From assembly GCA_016703895.1 (NCBI GenBank), contig JADJBE010000002.1:248001-312000 (forward strand): a DNA stretch of 64,000 bases, in the 5' to 3' direction. A model generated the notes under the pieces. That model worked only from the letters and a program-made list of their open reading frames with translations. It was not told where the DNA came from and ran no database searches. Each line of letters starts with the position of its first letter. Position 1 is the first letter of the stretch. Below, one piece after another: positions 53,094 to 61,865 of the stretch. Position numbers and translations under genes: made by a program. The stretch is from Pseudomonadota bacterium. GTDB lineage: Bacteria > Pseudomonadota > Gammaproteobacteria > Steroidobacterales > Steroidobacteraceae.

Positions 53094-55223
53094 TTGAACC
53101 AACGTCGAAAATCATCCAATAAGCCGACTTCCCGTCACACTGGCACGGCGGGGCGCTCAAAAAGCACGTCGCGCGACTCGCTGCACGAGGGAGTGGTGAC
53201 CGCCAACCGCTCCGGCTTTGGCTTTGTCAAAGTCGATGGCCTTGAGGCGGACGTGTTTTTGCCCCCGGGTCAGATGCGGGGCGTCTCCCACGGTGATCGA
53301 GTCCGCGTCAGCGTGGTCGAAGATCGCTCGGGACGGCTATCGGGTCGGCTGGAGCGCGTCCTGACGCGCGGCACGACAGCTTTCCTGGCGTCGATCGAAA
53401 TGCAGGGCCGCAGCGCCTATGCCACGTCGGTCGACCGTCGCTTGAGCTTGCGCTGCGCCGTGGCACCAAACGATCTGGGCGGCGCGCGGCATGGCGACTG
53501 GGTAATCGCCGCGATCACGAGCTACGCGAACGGCGGCGAAATGGCGACCGCGCGGGTCGCCAAGCGGCTCGATCCGGCCCGACCCGTGGAGCTGGCCACC
53601 GAGGCAGCGATCGCCCGCTATGAGTTGCCAGTGGACTTTCCACCGGAAGCGCAGCACGAGGCGGATGCCTACGGCGGCCAGGTTGATGCGGCCGAGTCGG
53701 CGCGGCGTGTCGACCTGCGCGACTTGCCGCTCGTCACGATTGATGGCGCGGATGCAAAAGACTTCGACGATGCGGTCTATGCCGAGCCGAACGCGGGCGG
53801 GTTCCGGTTGATCGTGGCGATCGCCGATGTCAGCTACTACGTGCGCCCCGGCACCGCTTTGGATGCGAACGCGCGCGAGCGTGGCACGTCGGTGTACTTC
53901 CCCTCGCGGGTGTTGCCGATGCTGCCGGAGGCGCTGTCGAACCGCTTGTGCTCACTCGAGCCGAAGGTTGATCGACTGTGCTTCGTGGCGGACATGCAAG
54001 TGAGTCGCACTGGCAAGCTGGCTGAGGCGCGCTTCTACCCCGCAGTCATGCGCTCGGCGGCACGCCTGACCTATAACCAGGCGTATGCGGCCTTGTTCGA
54101 GCACGATGCCACCGTGCGCCAGTCGTTAGGGGTGGCAGTCGACAAGCTTACGCCGCTGGTGGAATTGTATAAGGCACTGGTCAAAGCGCGCCATCGCCGT
54201 GGGGCGCTTGATTTCGACGCGCCGGAGGCGCAGCTCGACATCGACAAGCACGGCCAGATCGCTGCGATCAAGCTGCAATCGCGCAATGAAGCGCACAAAC
54301 TGATCGAGGAGTGCATGATTCTCGCCAACGTGGCGGTCGCTCGTGAGCTCGAGCAGCGTCAGGTCGGCACGCTCTATCGGGTGCACGGCGAGCCGGAAGA
54401 GCGCAAGCTCGATCTATTGCTGGGGTCGCTCGCCGCGTTGGGTATCGCCGCCGAAATTCCGGCCGAGAACCTCAAGCCACGGGATCTGCGGGCCATTACC
54501 GAGCGGTTGGGGCAGTCGCCTGAGCGCCCATTGATCGAGTCGTTAGTGATTCGCTCGATGCAGCAGGCGGTTTATCAGCCGACCAATATCGGCCATTTTG
54601 GCCTCGCGCTCGAGCAGTATGCGCACTTCACCTCGCCGATCCGCCGCTATCCCGATCTGGTCGTGCACCGCACTTTGCGGGCGATGCTAACTCCCAAAGA
54701 CCCGCATGGGGTGCGACTCGACGCAGAACGACTGTCGCTCATGGGGGCGGATCTGTCGCGTCTCGAGAAACGCTCGGATGAGGCGGACCGCTATGTCGAG
54801 TCGTTCCTGGAGTGTGTCTATCTGCGCGATCGCATCGGCCAGACTTTCGAAGGGCTGGTCACGACGGTGGTGGAGTTCGGTTGCTTCGTACAACTCATCG
54901 GTCTTGGGATCGACGGACTGCTGCACACCGATGCGTTACGCGACGATGCTTTCAGCCTGCAGGAAGAGGGGCGTGCCTGGATCGGCGCGCAGTCCAAACA
55001 GCGGCTCGCCATCGGCGTGCACGTGCATGTCGTTGTCACAGGCGCCAATCCGGTCGAGGGTTTGATCGATCTGCAGCTCGACTCCACCGTGCCTGAGCCA
55101 GTCGGGCCGAGTCGACCGTCGCGGCCGCAGGCCAAATCTGGCGGTCGTAAGTCGGCGGGCAAGACCGCGGACAAGAAGCGTGGCGGCGGCAAACACCCGT
55201 CACGCGGTAAGCGTCGGCGGTAG
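53094..55223 (+). CDS. rnr: Ribonuclease R
   Basis: The 709-residue 3'-5' exoribonuclease has an N-terminal cold-shock/OB domain (GVVTANRSGFGFVKVDG), the RNB catalytic domain (VTIDGADAKDFDDAVYAE with the metal-binding Asp residues, HFTSPIRRYPDLVVHR), an S1 domain near residues 570-640 (FEGLVTTVVEFGCFVQL), and a Lys/Arg-rich tail typical of RNase R. It degrades structured RNA and helps trans-translation. The start is TTG. It lies seven bases from rlmB, so the two are probably co-transcribed. Confidence 0.95.
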   Translation: MNQRRKSSNKPTSRHTGTAGRSKSTSRDSLHEGVVTANRSGFGFVKVDGLEADVFLPPGQMRGVSHGDRVRVSVVEDRSGRLSGRLERVLTRGTTAFLASIEMQGRSAYATSVDRRLSLRCAVAPNDLGGARHGDWVIAAITSYANGGEMATARVAKRLDPARPVELATEAAIARYELPVDFPPEAQHEADAYGGQVDAAESARRVDLRDLPLVTIDGADAKDFDDAVYAEPNAGGFRLIVAIADVSYYVRPGTALDANARERGTSVYFPSRVLPMLPEALSNRLCSLEPKVDRLCFVADMQVSRTGKLAEARFYPAVMRSAARLTYNQAYAALFEHDATVRQSLGVAVDKLTPLVELYKALVKARHRRGALDFDAPEAQLDIDKHGQIAAIKLQSRNEAHKLIEECMILANVAVARELEQRQVGTLYRVHGEPEERKLDLLLGSLAALGIAAEIPAENLKPRDLRAITERLGQSPERPLIESLVIRSMQQAVYQPTNIGHFGLALEQYAHFTSPIRRYPDLVVHRTLRAMLTPKDPHGVRLDAERLSLMGADLSRLEKRSDEADRYVESFLECVYLRDRIGQTFEGLVTTVVEFGCFVQLIGLGIDGLLHTDALRDDAFSLQEEGRAWIGAQSKQRLAIGVHVHVVVTGANPVEGLIDLQLDSTVPEPVGPSRPSRPQAKSGGRKSAGKTADKKRGGGKHPSRGKRRR

Positions 55224-55229
55224 CGCAGC

Positions 55230-56006
55230 ATGGCGGGCACCGAGCGAATCTATGGCTGGCACGCCGTGCGCGCCGTACTCGAGCGCGGTGCGGACCGCGT
55301 GGTTGCAGTGTATATCGGCGAGCAACGCGAGGATCCGCGCGCGAAAGCGGTGCTGGACCTCGCGAGTCGTGTCGGGCAGCCGGTCAAACGCGTACCCGTC
55401 GCGCAGTTGACGCAGTGGTTTGGCGAGGTGGCCCATCAAGGGGTCTGTGCCGAGGTGCGGCCACTGGACCCCTGGGGTGAGGACCAGCTACTGGCTGCGC
55501 TGGGCGCCGCACAGTCCGCGTCACAGTCCGCGCTACAGGGCGGCCCACCCATCGTGCTGGTGCTGGATGGCGTGCAGGATCCACACAATCTGGGGGCCTG
55601 TCTGCGAACAGCGGACGCGTGCGGCGCGCTCGCGGTGGTCGTGCCGCGCGACCGTGCCTCGCAGCTCAATGCCACGGTACGCAAGGTGGCGGCCGGCGCC
55701 GCCGAGACCACACCAGTGGTCGCAGTCACGAATCTGGCGCGGTCGCTGGCGCTGATGAAGGATGCGGGCTTGTGGGTCATCGGTGCAGATGCGGCTGGAC
55801 CCAAACTCGCGCAGGACACCGATCTTACCGGACCGGTGGCGCTGGTCATGGGAGCCGAAGGTAGCGGGCTGCGGCAACTGACTCGTCAAACCTGCGATCT
55901 GCTAGTCCGGCTGCCGCAGTCGGGGGCGGTTGAGAGCCTGAATGTGTCGGTCGCTGCGGGCATGTTGCTCTACGAAGCCACCCGCCAGCGCGTCGGCGCG
56001 GGTTGA
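55230..56006 (+). CDS. rlmB: 23S rRNA (Gm2251-2'-O)-methyltransferase
   Basis: The 258-residue SPOUT methyltransferase has the SpoU motifs: motif 1 NLGACLRTADACGA, motif 2 VALVMGAEGSGLRQL, motif 3 PQSGAVESLNVSVAAG. The N-terminal substrate-binding domain starts ERIYGWHAVRAVLERG. It modifies the 23S ribosomal RNA peptidyl-transferase region. The Glu-Ser-Leu-Asn in motif 3 is complete. The gene follows rnr directly. Confidence 0.95.
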   Translation: MAGTERIYGWHAVRAVLERGADRVVAVYIGEQREDPRAKAVLDLASRVGQPVKRVPVAQLTQWFGEVAHQGVCAEVRPLDPWGEDQLLAALGAAQSASQSALQGGPPIVLVLDGVQDPHNLGACLRTADACGALAVVVPRDRASQLNATVRKVAAGAAETTPVVAVTNLARSLALMKDAGLWVIGADAAGPKLAQDTDLTGPVALVMGAEGSGLRQLTRQTCDLLVRLPQSGAVESLNVSVAAGMLLYEATRQRVGAG

Positions 56007-56038
56007 CGCCGCGGACCCCTGCACGGTTCCTGCCGAGC

Positions 56039-56067
56039 TTGCGCAAGCCAAACGCCTTCCCTATGCT
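56039..56067 (+). promoter_or_regulatory. Sigma-70 promoter of the rpsF operon
   Basis: TTGCGC (56039-56044) and TATGCT (56062-56067) are separated by 17 bases, followed by a GC-rich discriminator ACGCGCCC. The transcript would have a leader of about 90 bases before the rpsF ATG, containing a possible CCAC/GTGG stem, where S6:S18 autoregulation could act; I cannot confirm that motif. Confidence 0.7.
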
Positions 56068-56165
56068 ACGCGCCCTTCGAACTGGGACTGGCCGCGGCTG
56101 ATCCCGAGTTCTCCTTGCCACACTGCGTACCCTCGCGTGGGTGGCTTTTTCCTCAAGGAGATGAC

Positions 56166-56615
56166 ATGAGGCATTATGAGATCGTATTTCTGGTCCACCC
56201 GGATCAGAGCGAGCAAGTCCCGGCCATGGTCGAACGCTACAAGGGCATTTTGACTGCCAGTGGCGGCGCCTTGCATCGGTTCGAGGACTGGGGCCGACGG
56301 CAGCTCGCCTTCCCGATTGCCAAGGTTCACAAAGCACACTACGTGCTGCTGAACATCGAGTGCGATCAAAATACGCTGAGCGAGCTTACCGGCGCGTTCC
56401 GCTTTTCCGACGCGGTCATCCGGCATCTGGTGGTGTCGATGGACGAAGCGGTGACCGAGCCCTCGCCGATGGCGAAAGGCGAGGAGGATGGCGACAGCCG
56501 CCGTCGTGATGATGACGACGATGATCGCGGCATGCGCGATGACGACGACGAAGATCGGGGCCGCCGCCGGCGCGATCGCGCCAGTGAAGGCGATGAGGTT
56601 GCCACCGACGACTGA
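56166..56615 (+). CDS. rpsF: 30S ribosomal protein S6
   Basis: The 149-residue protein starts RHYEIVFLVHPDQSEQVPAM and contains HRFEDWGRRQLAFPIAK and HYVLLNIEC, the S6 core. Residues from about 105 onward form a long polar tail with an Asp run and Arg pairs (SRRRDDDDDDRGM), longer than in E. coli. It binds S18 in the small subunit. The ATG at 56166 has AAGGAG seven to ten bases before it. rpsR is 47 bases downstream. Confidence 0.95.
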   Translation: MRHYEIVFLVHPDQSEQVPAMVERYKGILTASGGALHRFEDWGRRQLAFPIAKVHKAHYVLLNIECDQNTLSELTGAFRFSDAVIRHLVVSMDEAVTEPSPMAKGEEDGDSRRRDDDDDDRGMRDDDDEDRGRRRRDRASEGDEVATDD

Positions 56616-56662
56616 GTGGCAGAGCCACTGCTCGCCCGCACTCACACACGGAAATCCAAACC

Positions 56663-56896
56663 ATGAATATGAACCGCACCTTTTCACGCCGGCGTCGCTT
56701 TTGCCGGTTCACAGCTGATGACGTCAAGCAAATCGATTACAAGGATCTCGGCACGTTGAAGCAGTACATCACCGAGACCGGCAAGATCGTCCCAAGCCGC
56801 ATCACGGGCACCAAGGCGTTCTATCAGCGGCAGCTTTCGACGGCGATCAAGCGGGCGCGCTTCCTCGCCTTGCTGCCCTATACCGATCAGCATTGA
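56663..56896 (+). CDS. rpsR: 30S ribosomal protein S18
   Basis: The 77-residue protein reads RTFSRRRRFCRFTADDVKQI, then YKDLGTLKQYITETGKIVPSR and TGTKAFYQRQLSTAIKRARF, a near-canonical S18. A Cys at the N-terminus is conserved but the four-Cys zinc pattern is absent. It is the partner of S6 in the central platform of the 30S subunit. It lies between rpsF and rplI. Confidence 0.97.
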   Translation: MNMNRTFSRRRRFCRFTADDVKQIDYKDLGTLKQYITETGKIVPSRITGTKAFYQRQLSTAIKRARFLALLPYTDQH

Positions 56897-56912
56897 GCAG
56901 GGGTAGTTAGCT

Positions 56913-57378
56913 ATGGATGTCATTCTACTCACCAAGGTTGCCAACCTCGGCACCATCGGCGATCGCGTCGAGGTCCGCTCTGGCTATGGGCGCAATTTCC
57001 TGCTGCCGACCGGCAAGGCCACGCTGGCGACTCCCGATAACATCAAGAAGTTCGAGGCCCGCCGCGCTGAATTGGAGAAGAAGGCGCACGTTGAGCTGCA
57101 GGATGCCGAGAGCCGCGCCGCGCGACTCAAGGATTTCAAGTTGCAGATCACGGCGAAGGCCGGCAACGAGGGCAAGCTGTTCGGCTCGATCGGCACGGCC
57201 GACATTGCCGAGGCGGCCACTGCGGCCGGGCAGAACATCTCGCGCGCTGAACTACGGTTGCCGTCTGGCCCGCTCAGAATGGTGGGCGAGCATATCGTCA
57301 GGCGTGCATTTGCACACGGATCTCAATGTCGACCTGACAGTCGTCATTGCGGCCGAAGACAAGCCCGCCAGCGACTGA
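56913..57378 (+). CDS. rplI: 50S ribosomal protein L9, frameshifted near the C-terminus
   Basis: The N-terminal domain DVILLTKVANLGTIGDRVEVRSGYGRNFLLP and the long helix (EARRAELEKKAHVEL) are intact. Near 57297-57303 the frame changes. As read, it runs on to 57419, but the alternative frame gives VHLHTDLNVDLTVVIAAEDK, the conserved L9 C-terminus, and a stop at 57378. A one-base insertion or two-base deletion near GTCAGGCGTG explains this. The span is 466 bases. L9 binds 23S rRNA at the base of the L1 stalk. Confidence 0.93.
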
Positions 57379-57393
57379 TCACCGCAGGTTCTC

Positions 57394-57425
57394 GCGCACT
57401 CACCGTAGTATTTCGGTGAGTGCGC
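57394..57425. terminator. Perfect 12-bp hairpin between rplI and dnaB
   Basis: GCGCACTCACCG (57394-57405) pairs with CGGTGAGTGCGC (57414-57425) around an eight-base loop. There is no T run after it, so it may be an attenuator, a processing site or a Rho-assisted terminator rather than a simple intrinsic terminator. Confidence 0.55.
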
Positions 57426-57475
57426 GGAATCCTTCTCACAAGCGTCGGCGCGGCGCGTAGTATTTGCGGTCAATC

Positions 57476-58869
57476 ATGGCCAGCAACCCAAAATTCAAAC
57501 GCAAGCAGGTGATCAGCCTGGAAGGCCGCGTGCCGCCGCATTCGGTCGAAGCAGAGCAGGCCGTGTTGGGCGGCGTGATGCTCGACCGTGCAGCTTGGGA
57601 CAATGTCGGTGACGTCATCCGTGCCGAGGACTTCTATCGGCCGGACCATCAACTCATATTCAAAGCCATCGCGACGCTCGCCCAAGAGGCCAAGCCTTGC
57701 GATGTGGTGACGGTATCGCAGCATCTGGAGCGGCAAGGCGAGCTGGATGCGGCTGGTGGGCTCGCGTACATCGGTACGCTGACGCGCGACACGCCGAGTG
57801 CTGCCAACTCACGCGCCTATGCGGACATCGTCAAAGAGCGCGCGTTGCTGCGCGAATTGATTACCACTGGCAACGAGATCACGAGCTCCGTGTTCTCCAA
57901 CGAAGGTGAGACGGCCCGCGAGCTGGTGGAGCGCGCCGAGCAGAGTATTTTCAAGATTGCAGAGGGCAGCACGCGCGGCAAAGGCTATGTTCTCGCGCGC
58001 GACGAACTACCCAAGCTGATTGATCAGATCGACGAATGGCAGCGTAACCCGGCGGGCTTGCGCGGTCTCGGCACCGGCTTCATCGACTTTGACCGGATCA
58101 CGGGTGGGCTGCGACCCGGCGACCTCGTGATCGTCGCGGGTCGACCATCGATGGGCAAGACAACTTTTGCGATGAACATTGCCGAAAATGCAGCGCTCGA
58201 CATGCAGAGTCGTGCTTCGGTGGCTGCCTTTAGCATGGAAATGCCGTCGGATCAGTTGCTGATGCGTATGCTCGCCTCCATCGGTCAGGTGCCGCTGGCG
58301 GCGATTCGTAGTGGGAGTTGAATGATGAACACTGGAATCGGTTGGTAGGCGCGTCAGGGCAACTACGTGATGCCAAATTGTTCATCGATGAGACGCCGGC
58401 GCTGACGCTGACCGAGCGCGCGCGTGCTCGGCGCATCAAACGCGAACATGGCCTCGATCTGGTGGTCGTGGATTACCTGCAGCTCATGCAAGTGCCTGGC
58501 AACAACGAGAATCGGGCGACAGAGATCGCCGAAATTTCCGTGGTCTTGAAAGCCTTGGCCAAAGAACTTTCGGTACCAGTGATCGCGCTCTCACAGCTCA
58601 ATCGCGGCGTCGAGCAACGCGAGAACAAGCGGCCGGTGATGTCTGACCTGCGCGAGTCCGGTGGTATCGAGCAGGATGCCGATATCATCCTGATGCTCTA
58701 TCGGGACGAGGTGTACAACCCGCAGTCGGCTGCCAAGGGCGCGGCGGAAATCATCATCACCAAGCACCGCAACGGTGAGACGGGCACGTTCCAGCTCACC
58801 TTCAAGGGTGAGCTCACCAAGTTCATGAGTTATCAGGATCCCGCTTACGTCGAGGGCGTGCTGCGTTGA
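57476..58869 (+). CDS. dnaB: Replicative DNA helicase DnaB, with one frameshift
   Basis: About 464 codons from the ATG at 57476. The N-terminal domain (RVPPHSVEAEQAVLGGVML) is followed by a RecA-like core with Walker A AGRPSMGKTTFAMN and Walker B VVVDYLQLMQVPG, then LSQLNRGVEQR and SDLRESGGIEQDADIILML. The frame is lost near 58313-58317: as read it stops after IRSGS, but adding one A (GGGAAG for GGGAG) gives RSGKLNDEHWNRL and continues to the normal end. The span is 1394 bases, one short of a multiple of three. DnaB unwinds DNA at the replication fork and is essential. Confidence 0.95.
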
Positions 58870-59957
58870 CCGAGCTGATCCGCGCTCATCGACACCACCG
58901 CGCTGCGCCACAACCTGGAGGTACTCCGCCTGGCCGCGGGTGGTGCCAAAGTCATGGCCGTCGTCAAGGCCAATGCCTATGGGCACGGCCTGACGCAGGT
59001 CGCGCAGGCGCTCCCTGGCGCCGATAGCTTTGCTGTCGCGCGTCTGGAGGAGGGCATTGCGCTGCGCCAGGCCGGCATACGGCAGCCGATCGTTCTTCTC
59101 GAGGGCGTCTTCACCCCTGCGCAGTTAGCCGCAGCGATTGCACACGGTTTTGAGCTGGTCGTGCACGAGCCGTCACAGCTCGCCTTGTTAGAGGCCTGCG
59201 ACACGAATGCGCGGTCGATCCTGTGGCTCAAAGTAGATACCGGCATGAACCGGCTCGGTTTTCGCCCGGAGGCGTTTGCCGTTGCACTCACTCGGCTGCG
59301 CGCGCTGCAACCCGCACCGCATGAAATCCGTGTCCTGACCCATCTGGCGTGCGCGGACGAGCGCGAGTCTGCAATGACCCGCGAACAAGTGGCACGTTTC
59401 GACGCCTTGATTGAGTCCCAAACGTCAGAACGCGGTCCGCGGCTCGTGACGAGTATCAGCAATTCCGCCGGCGCGCTCGGCTGGCCCGAGGCGCGCGGTG
59501 ATTGGGTTCGCCCTGGCTTGGCGTTGTATGGGGCGTCGCCGTTTGCGGGTGAGCCGGCGAGCAATTTCTGGCTCCGGCCTGTTATGACGATGGAAACCAC
59601 CGTCATCGGGTTGCGCCGCGTATTGCAGGCGAAACGGTGGGTTATGGCGGCACCTGGATGGCAGCTCGTGACAGCAGCATCGCCATCTTGGCGGCGGGCT
59701 ATGGCGATGGTCTGTTGCGGAGCTTGCCGCACGGCACGCCGGTCGCGTTCAAGGCAGCACGCGGCTTGCTCGTCGGACGTGTGTCGATGGATATGATCGC
59801 CGTTGATGTCACGGCCACGCCTGGAGTTGCCGTCGGCGACAAAGCGATCCTGTGGGGCAAGGGTCTGCCGGTTGAAGAGCAAGCCGAGCGCGCCGGTACG
59901 ATCGCGTACGAGTTGTTATGCGGCGTGCGTCAGCGCGTGCCGATCGAGCTGTGCTGA
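58866..59957 (+). CDS. alr: Alanine racemase, with two frameshifts
   Basis: The PLP-dependent enzyme makes D-alanine for peptidoglycan. It starts with a TTG overlapping the dnaB stop. The first frameshift is near 58881-58888 (IDTTALRHNLEVLRLAAGG is recovered in the next frame). The PLP Lys lies in VMAVVKANAYGHGL, and the second-half motif GYGGTWMAARDSSIAILAAGYGDG (two segments) holds the catalytic Tyr region. The second shift is near 59626-59629: one extra G (CAGGGC) restores VLQGETVGYGGTW. Both are consistent with read errors. Essential in most bacteria lacking a second racemase. Confidence 0.92.
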
Positions 59958-59982
59958 GTGCCAACGATCACGTGAGCCGCCC

Positions 59983-60691
59983 TTAGCCGGCAAAGAAACC
60001 CATCTTGACGCCCGCGAGCTGAATCACGTCGTTGTCATTCAGCTTCTTGGCCTGCGCGCCAATTGCCGTACCGTTGATGAGCGGGTAGTCGTTTTCCTTT
60101 TCGCTCTCGACGTGCACGATGAAAAAGCCTTCCTGGCGGCGCGTGATCGCCGCGACCTGCACGCCTGGACGACCGAGAGTGGTCAGGGCCTTGCTGAGCT
60201 CAAGCTCGCGCCCCGCAAACGCACCGGACAGCACTTGCAGCTTGGCCTTCGCCACGGCGACCTTGCCGTCGGCCTGCAGGCTACGGCGCATACCACTGGC
60301 CGAGATATTGGATGCCGCCTTGGCCGCGGCAGCCTGGATCTTCCCGACTGGGCGCGACGAGGGCTGGATGACCATCGTCTTTTCGAACTCGTCCTGCGCC
60401 TCATCGTCCTCGACGAAACGTAGCTGATGATGGCCGACCGTCACCACGTCGCCATGCTGCATGGCGTGCTTCTTGATGAGCTTGCCATTGACGTAGGTGC
60501 CGTTCGTGCTATTGAGGTCTTCGAGGAACGAATCGTTCAAGATATTGATGATCAACGAGTGATGACCCGACACAGCCGGGTTATCAATGCGGATATCGTT
60601 ATCCGGGAGTCGGCCCTATCGTGTACCGCTCCTTGTTCATGTTGTATTCGGCCAGAACTTGACCGTCCAGGCTCAACACTAACCGTGCCAT
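59983..60691 (-). CDS. Double-FHA-domain protein, with one frameshift
   Basis: About 236 residues from the ATG at 60691. The first FHA domain starts RLVLSLDGQVLAEYNMNKERYTIG, then needs one C removed from CCC at 60614-60616 to give GRLPDNDIRI, then PAVSGHHSLI and LNSTNGTYVNG. After a linker (VIQPSSRPVGKIQ), a second FHA-like domain contains VLSGAFAGRELELSK and GRPGVQVAAITRR with DYPLINGTAIG. FHA domains bind phosphothreonine. The PP2C phosphatase gene lies directly upstream, so they form a protein-phosphorylation module. The matching Ser/Thr kinase is not in this window. Confidence 0.82.
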
Positions 60692-60706
60692 GCTCTCGCC
60701 TCGACC

Positions 60707-61531
60707 TTAGCTGAACCAGCTCAAAATCTTGTCAACCACACTGCGTTTTGCAGGAAATAGCTCGACCGCCTGCGCCAGCAGTACCGAAATGTTGTCCCGG
60801 CCGCCGTTATCGTTGGCAAGCTGAATCAATTGTTTAGCGACCTCATCAAGATTAGCACCAAAGGTGTTTATCGTTAAGCGGATATCCTCATCTTGGACCA
60901 TATCCGAGAGGCCATCCGAGCAGAGGACGTAAATATCGGCCTTGTCTACCGGCAATTCCTTGATTTCGACCTCGACGGACGCCTCGACCCCGAGCGCGCG
61001 CGTCACGTAGTTCTTGTTGGCGGCACGCTGTGCCTCTTCCGGGGTGTAGAAGCCGCGGTCGACCAGCTCTTGCAGCAGGGAATGGTCGAGCGTCACCTGG
61101 GACAGCTTGTTTGACCGCACTCGATACAGCCGCGAGTCGCCGACATGCGCAATGGAGATCTGATTGTCGTAGAAGAGGGCGGCAACCACCGTGGTGCCCA
61201 TGCCTTCGCATTCCGCCTGCGTCCGCGCCGTCTGGTAGATGATTTTATTGGCCCGGTGGATCGCGTCGCGCAAGATGATCGACGGGCGCGACAGCCCTGA
61301 CGCGGCGTCCCGTCGCTGCAAGTCTTCGCGTTCGACACCTTCGCGTACCAGATTGACGATCGTCTTGACGGCGATGCCGCTCGCAACCTCGCCGGCGTTA
61401 TAGCCGCCCATGCCGTCGGCGAGAACCACCAAGCCGAGATCATCGTGTGCCGCAATTGTGTCTTCGTTGTGCTCGCGTACCTTGCCGGTATCGGTCAAGC
61501 CAACGCAAACCAGATTGCCACGCAGATTCAT
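60707..61531 (-). CDS. PP2C-type protein serine/threonine phosphatase
   Basis: About 274 residues from the ATG at 61531 (the open frame extends to 61726, but the extra part is not family-like). The PP2C motifs are complete: TGKVREHNEDTI, VVLADGMGGYNAGEVAS (two metal-binding Asp region), AHVGDSRLYRV, LCSDGLSDMV, and DNGGRDNISVLL. It removes phosphate from Ser/Thr in the cytoplasm and needs Mg or Mn. It sits directly upstream of the FHA gene on the same strand, with 15 bases between. Confidence 0.9.
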   Translation of the reverse strand: MNLRGNLVCVGLTDTGKVREHNEDTIAAHDDLGLVVLADGMGGYNAGEVASGIAVKTIVNLVREGVEREDLQRRDAASGLSRPSIILRDAIHRANKIIYQTARTQAECEGMGTTVVAALFYDNQISIAHVGDSRLYRVRSNKLSQVTLDHSLLQELVDRGFYTPEEAQRAANKNYVTRALGVEASVEVEIKELPVDKADIYVLCSDGLSDMVQDEDIRLTINTFGANLDEVAKQLIQLANDNGGRDNISVLLAQAVELFPAKRSVVDKILSWFS

Positions 61532-61865
61532 GCGCTGTCGCTCGCGCGACTGCTGGACATCGGTTTGTACATGGTCTCGGCCAAAACTGTCTCGATCTCG
61601 CCCCGCAGCACCGGCGCAGTTTGTATAAAGTGGGGGACCTGTTGCACGGCCGCGTCGCATGGTTAATCGGCAATGCATCACAGTTCGTGCCGCGAACGGG
61701 TCGCAGCAACGCCCCCAATGGCTCAAGAGCGCCGTTCCGGAGCGCTTGGAGTCGCAATGCTAAACAACGGAGCATCCCCGTGCATCGTATTTATGCACAG
61801 TCTGAGACCTCGGTAGTGCCACAAGCGGACTTGTGTCGCGGAGCCGTGCTCAGGGTTTCCCCACG

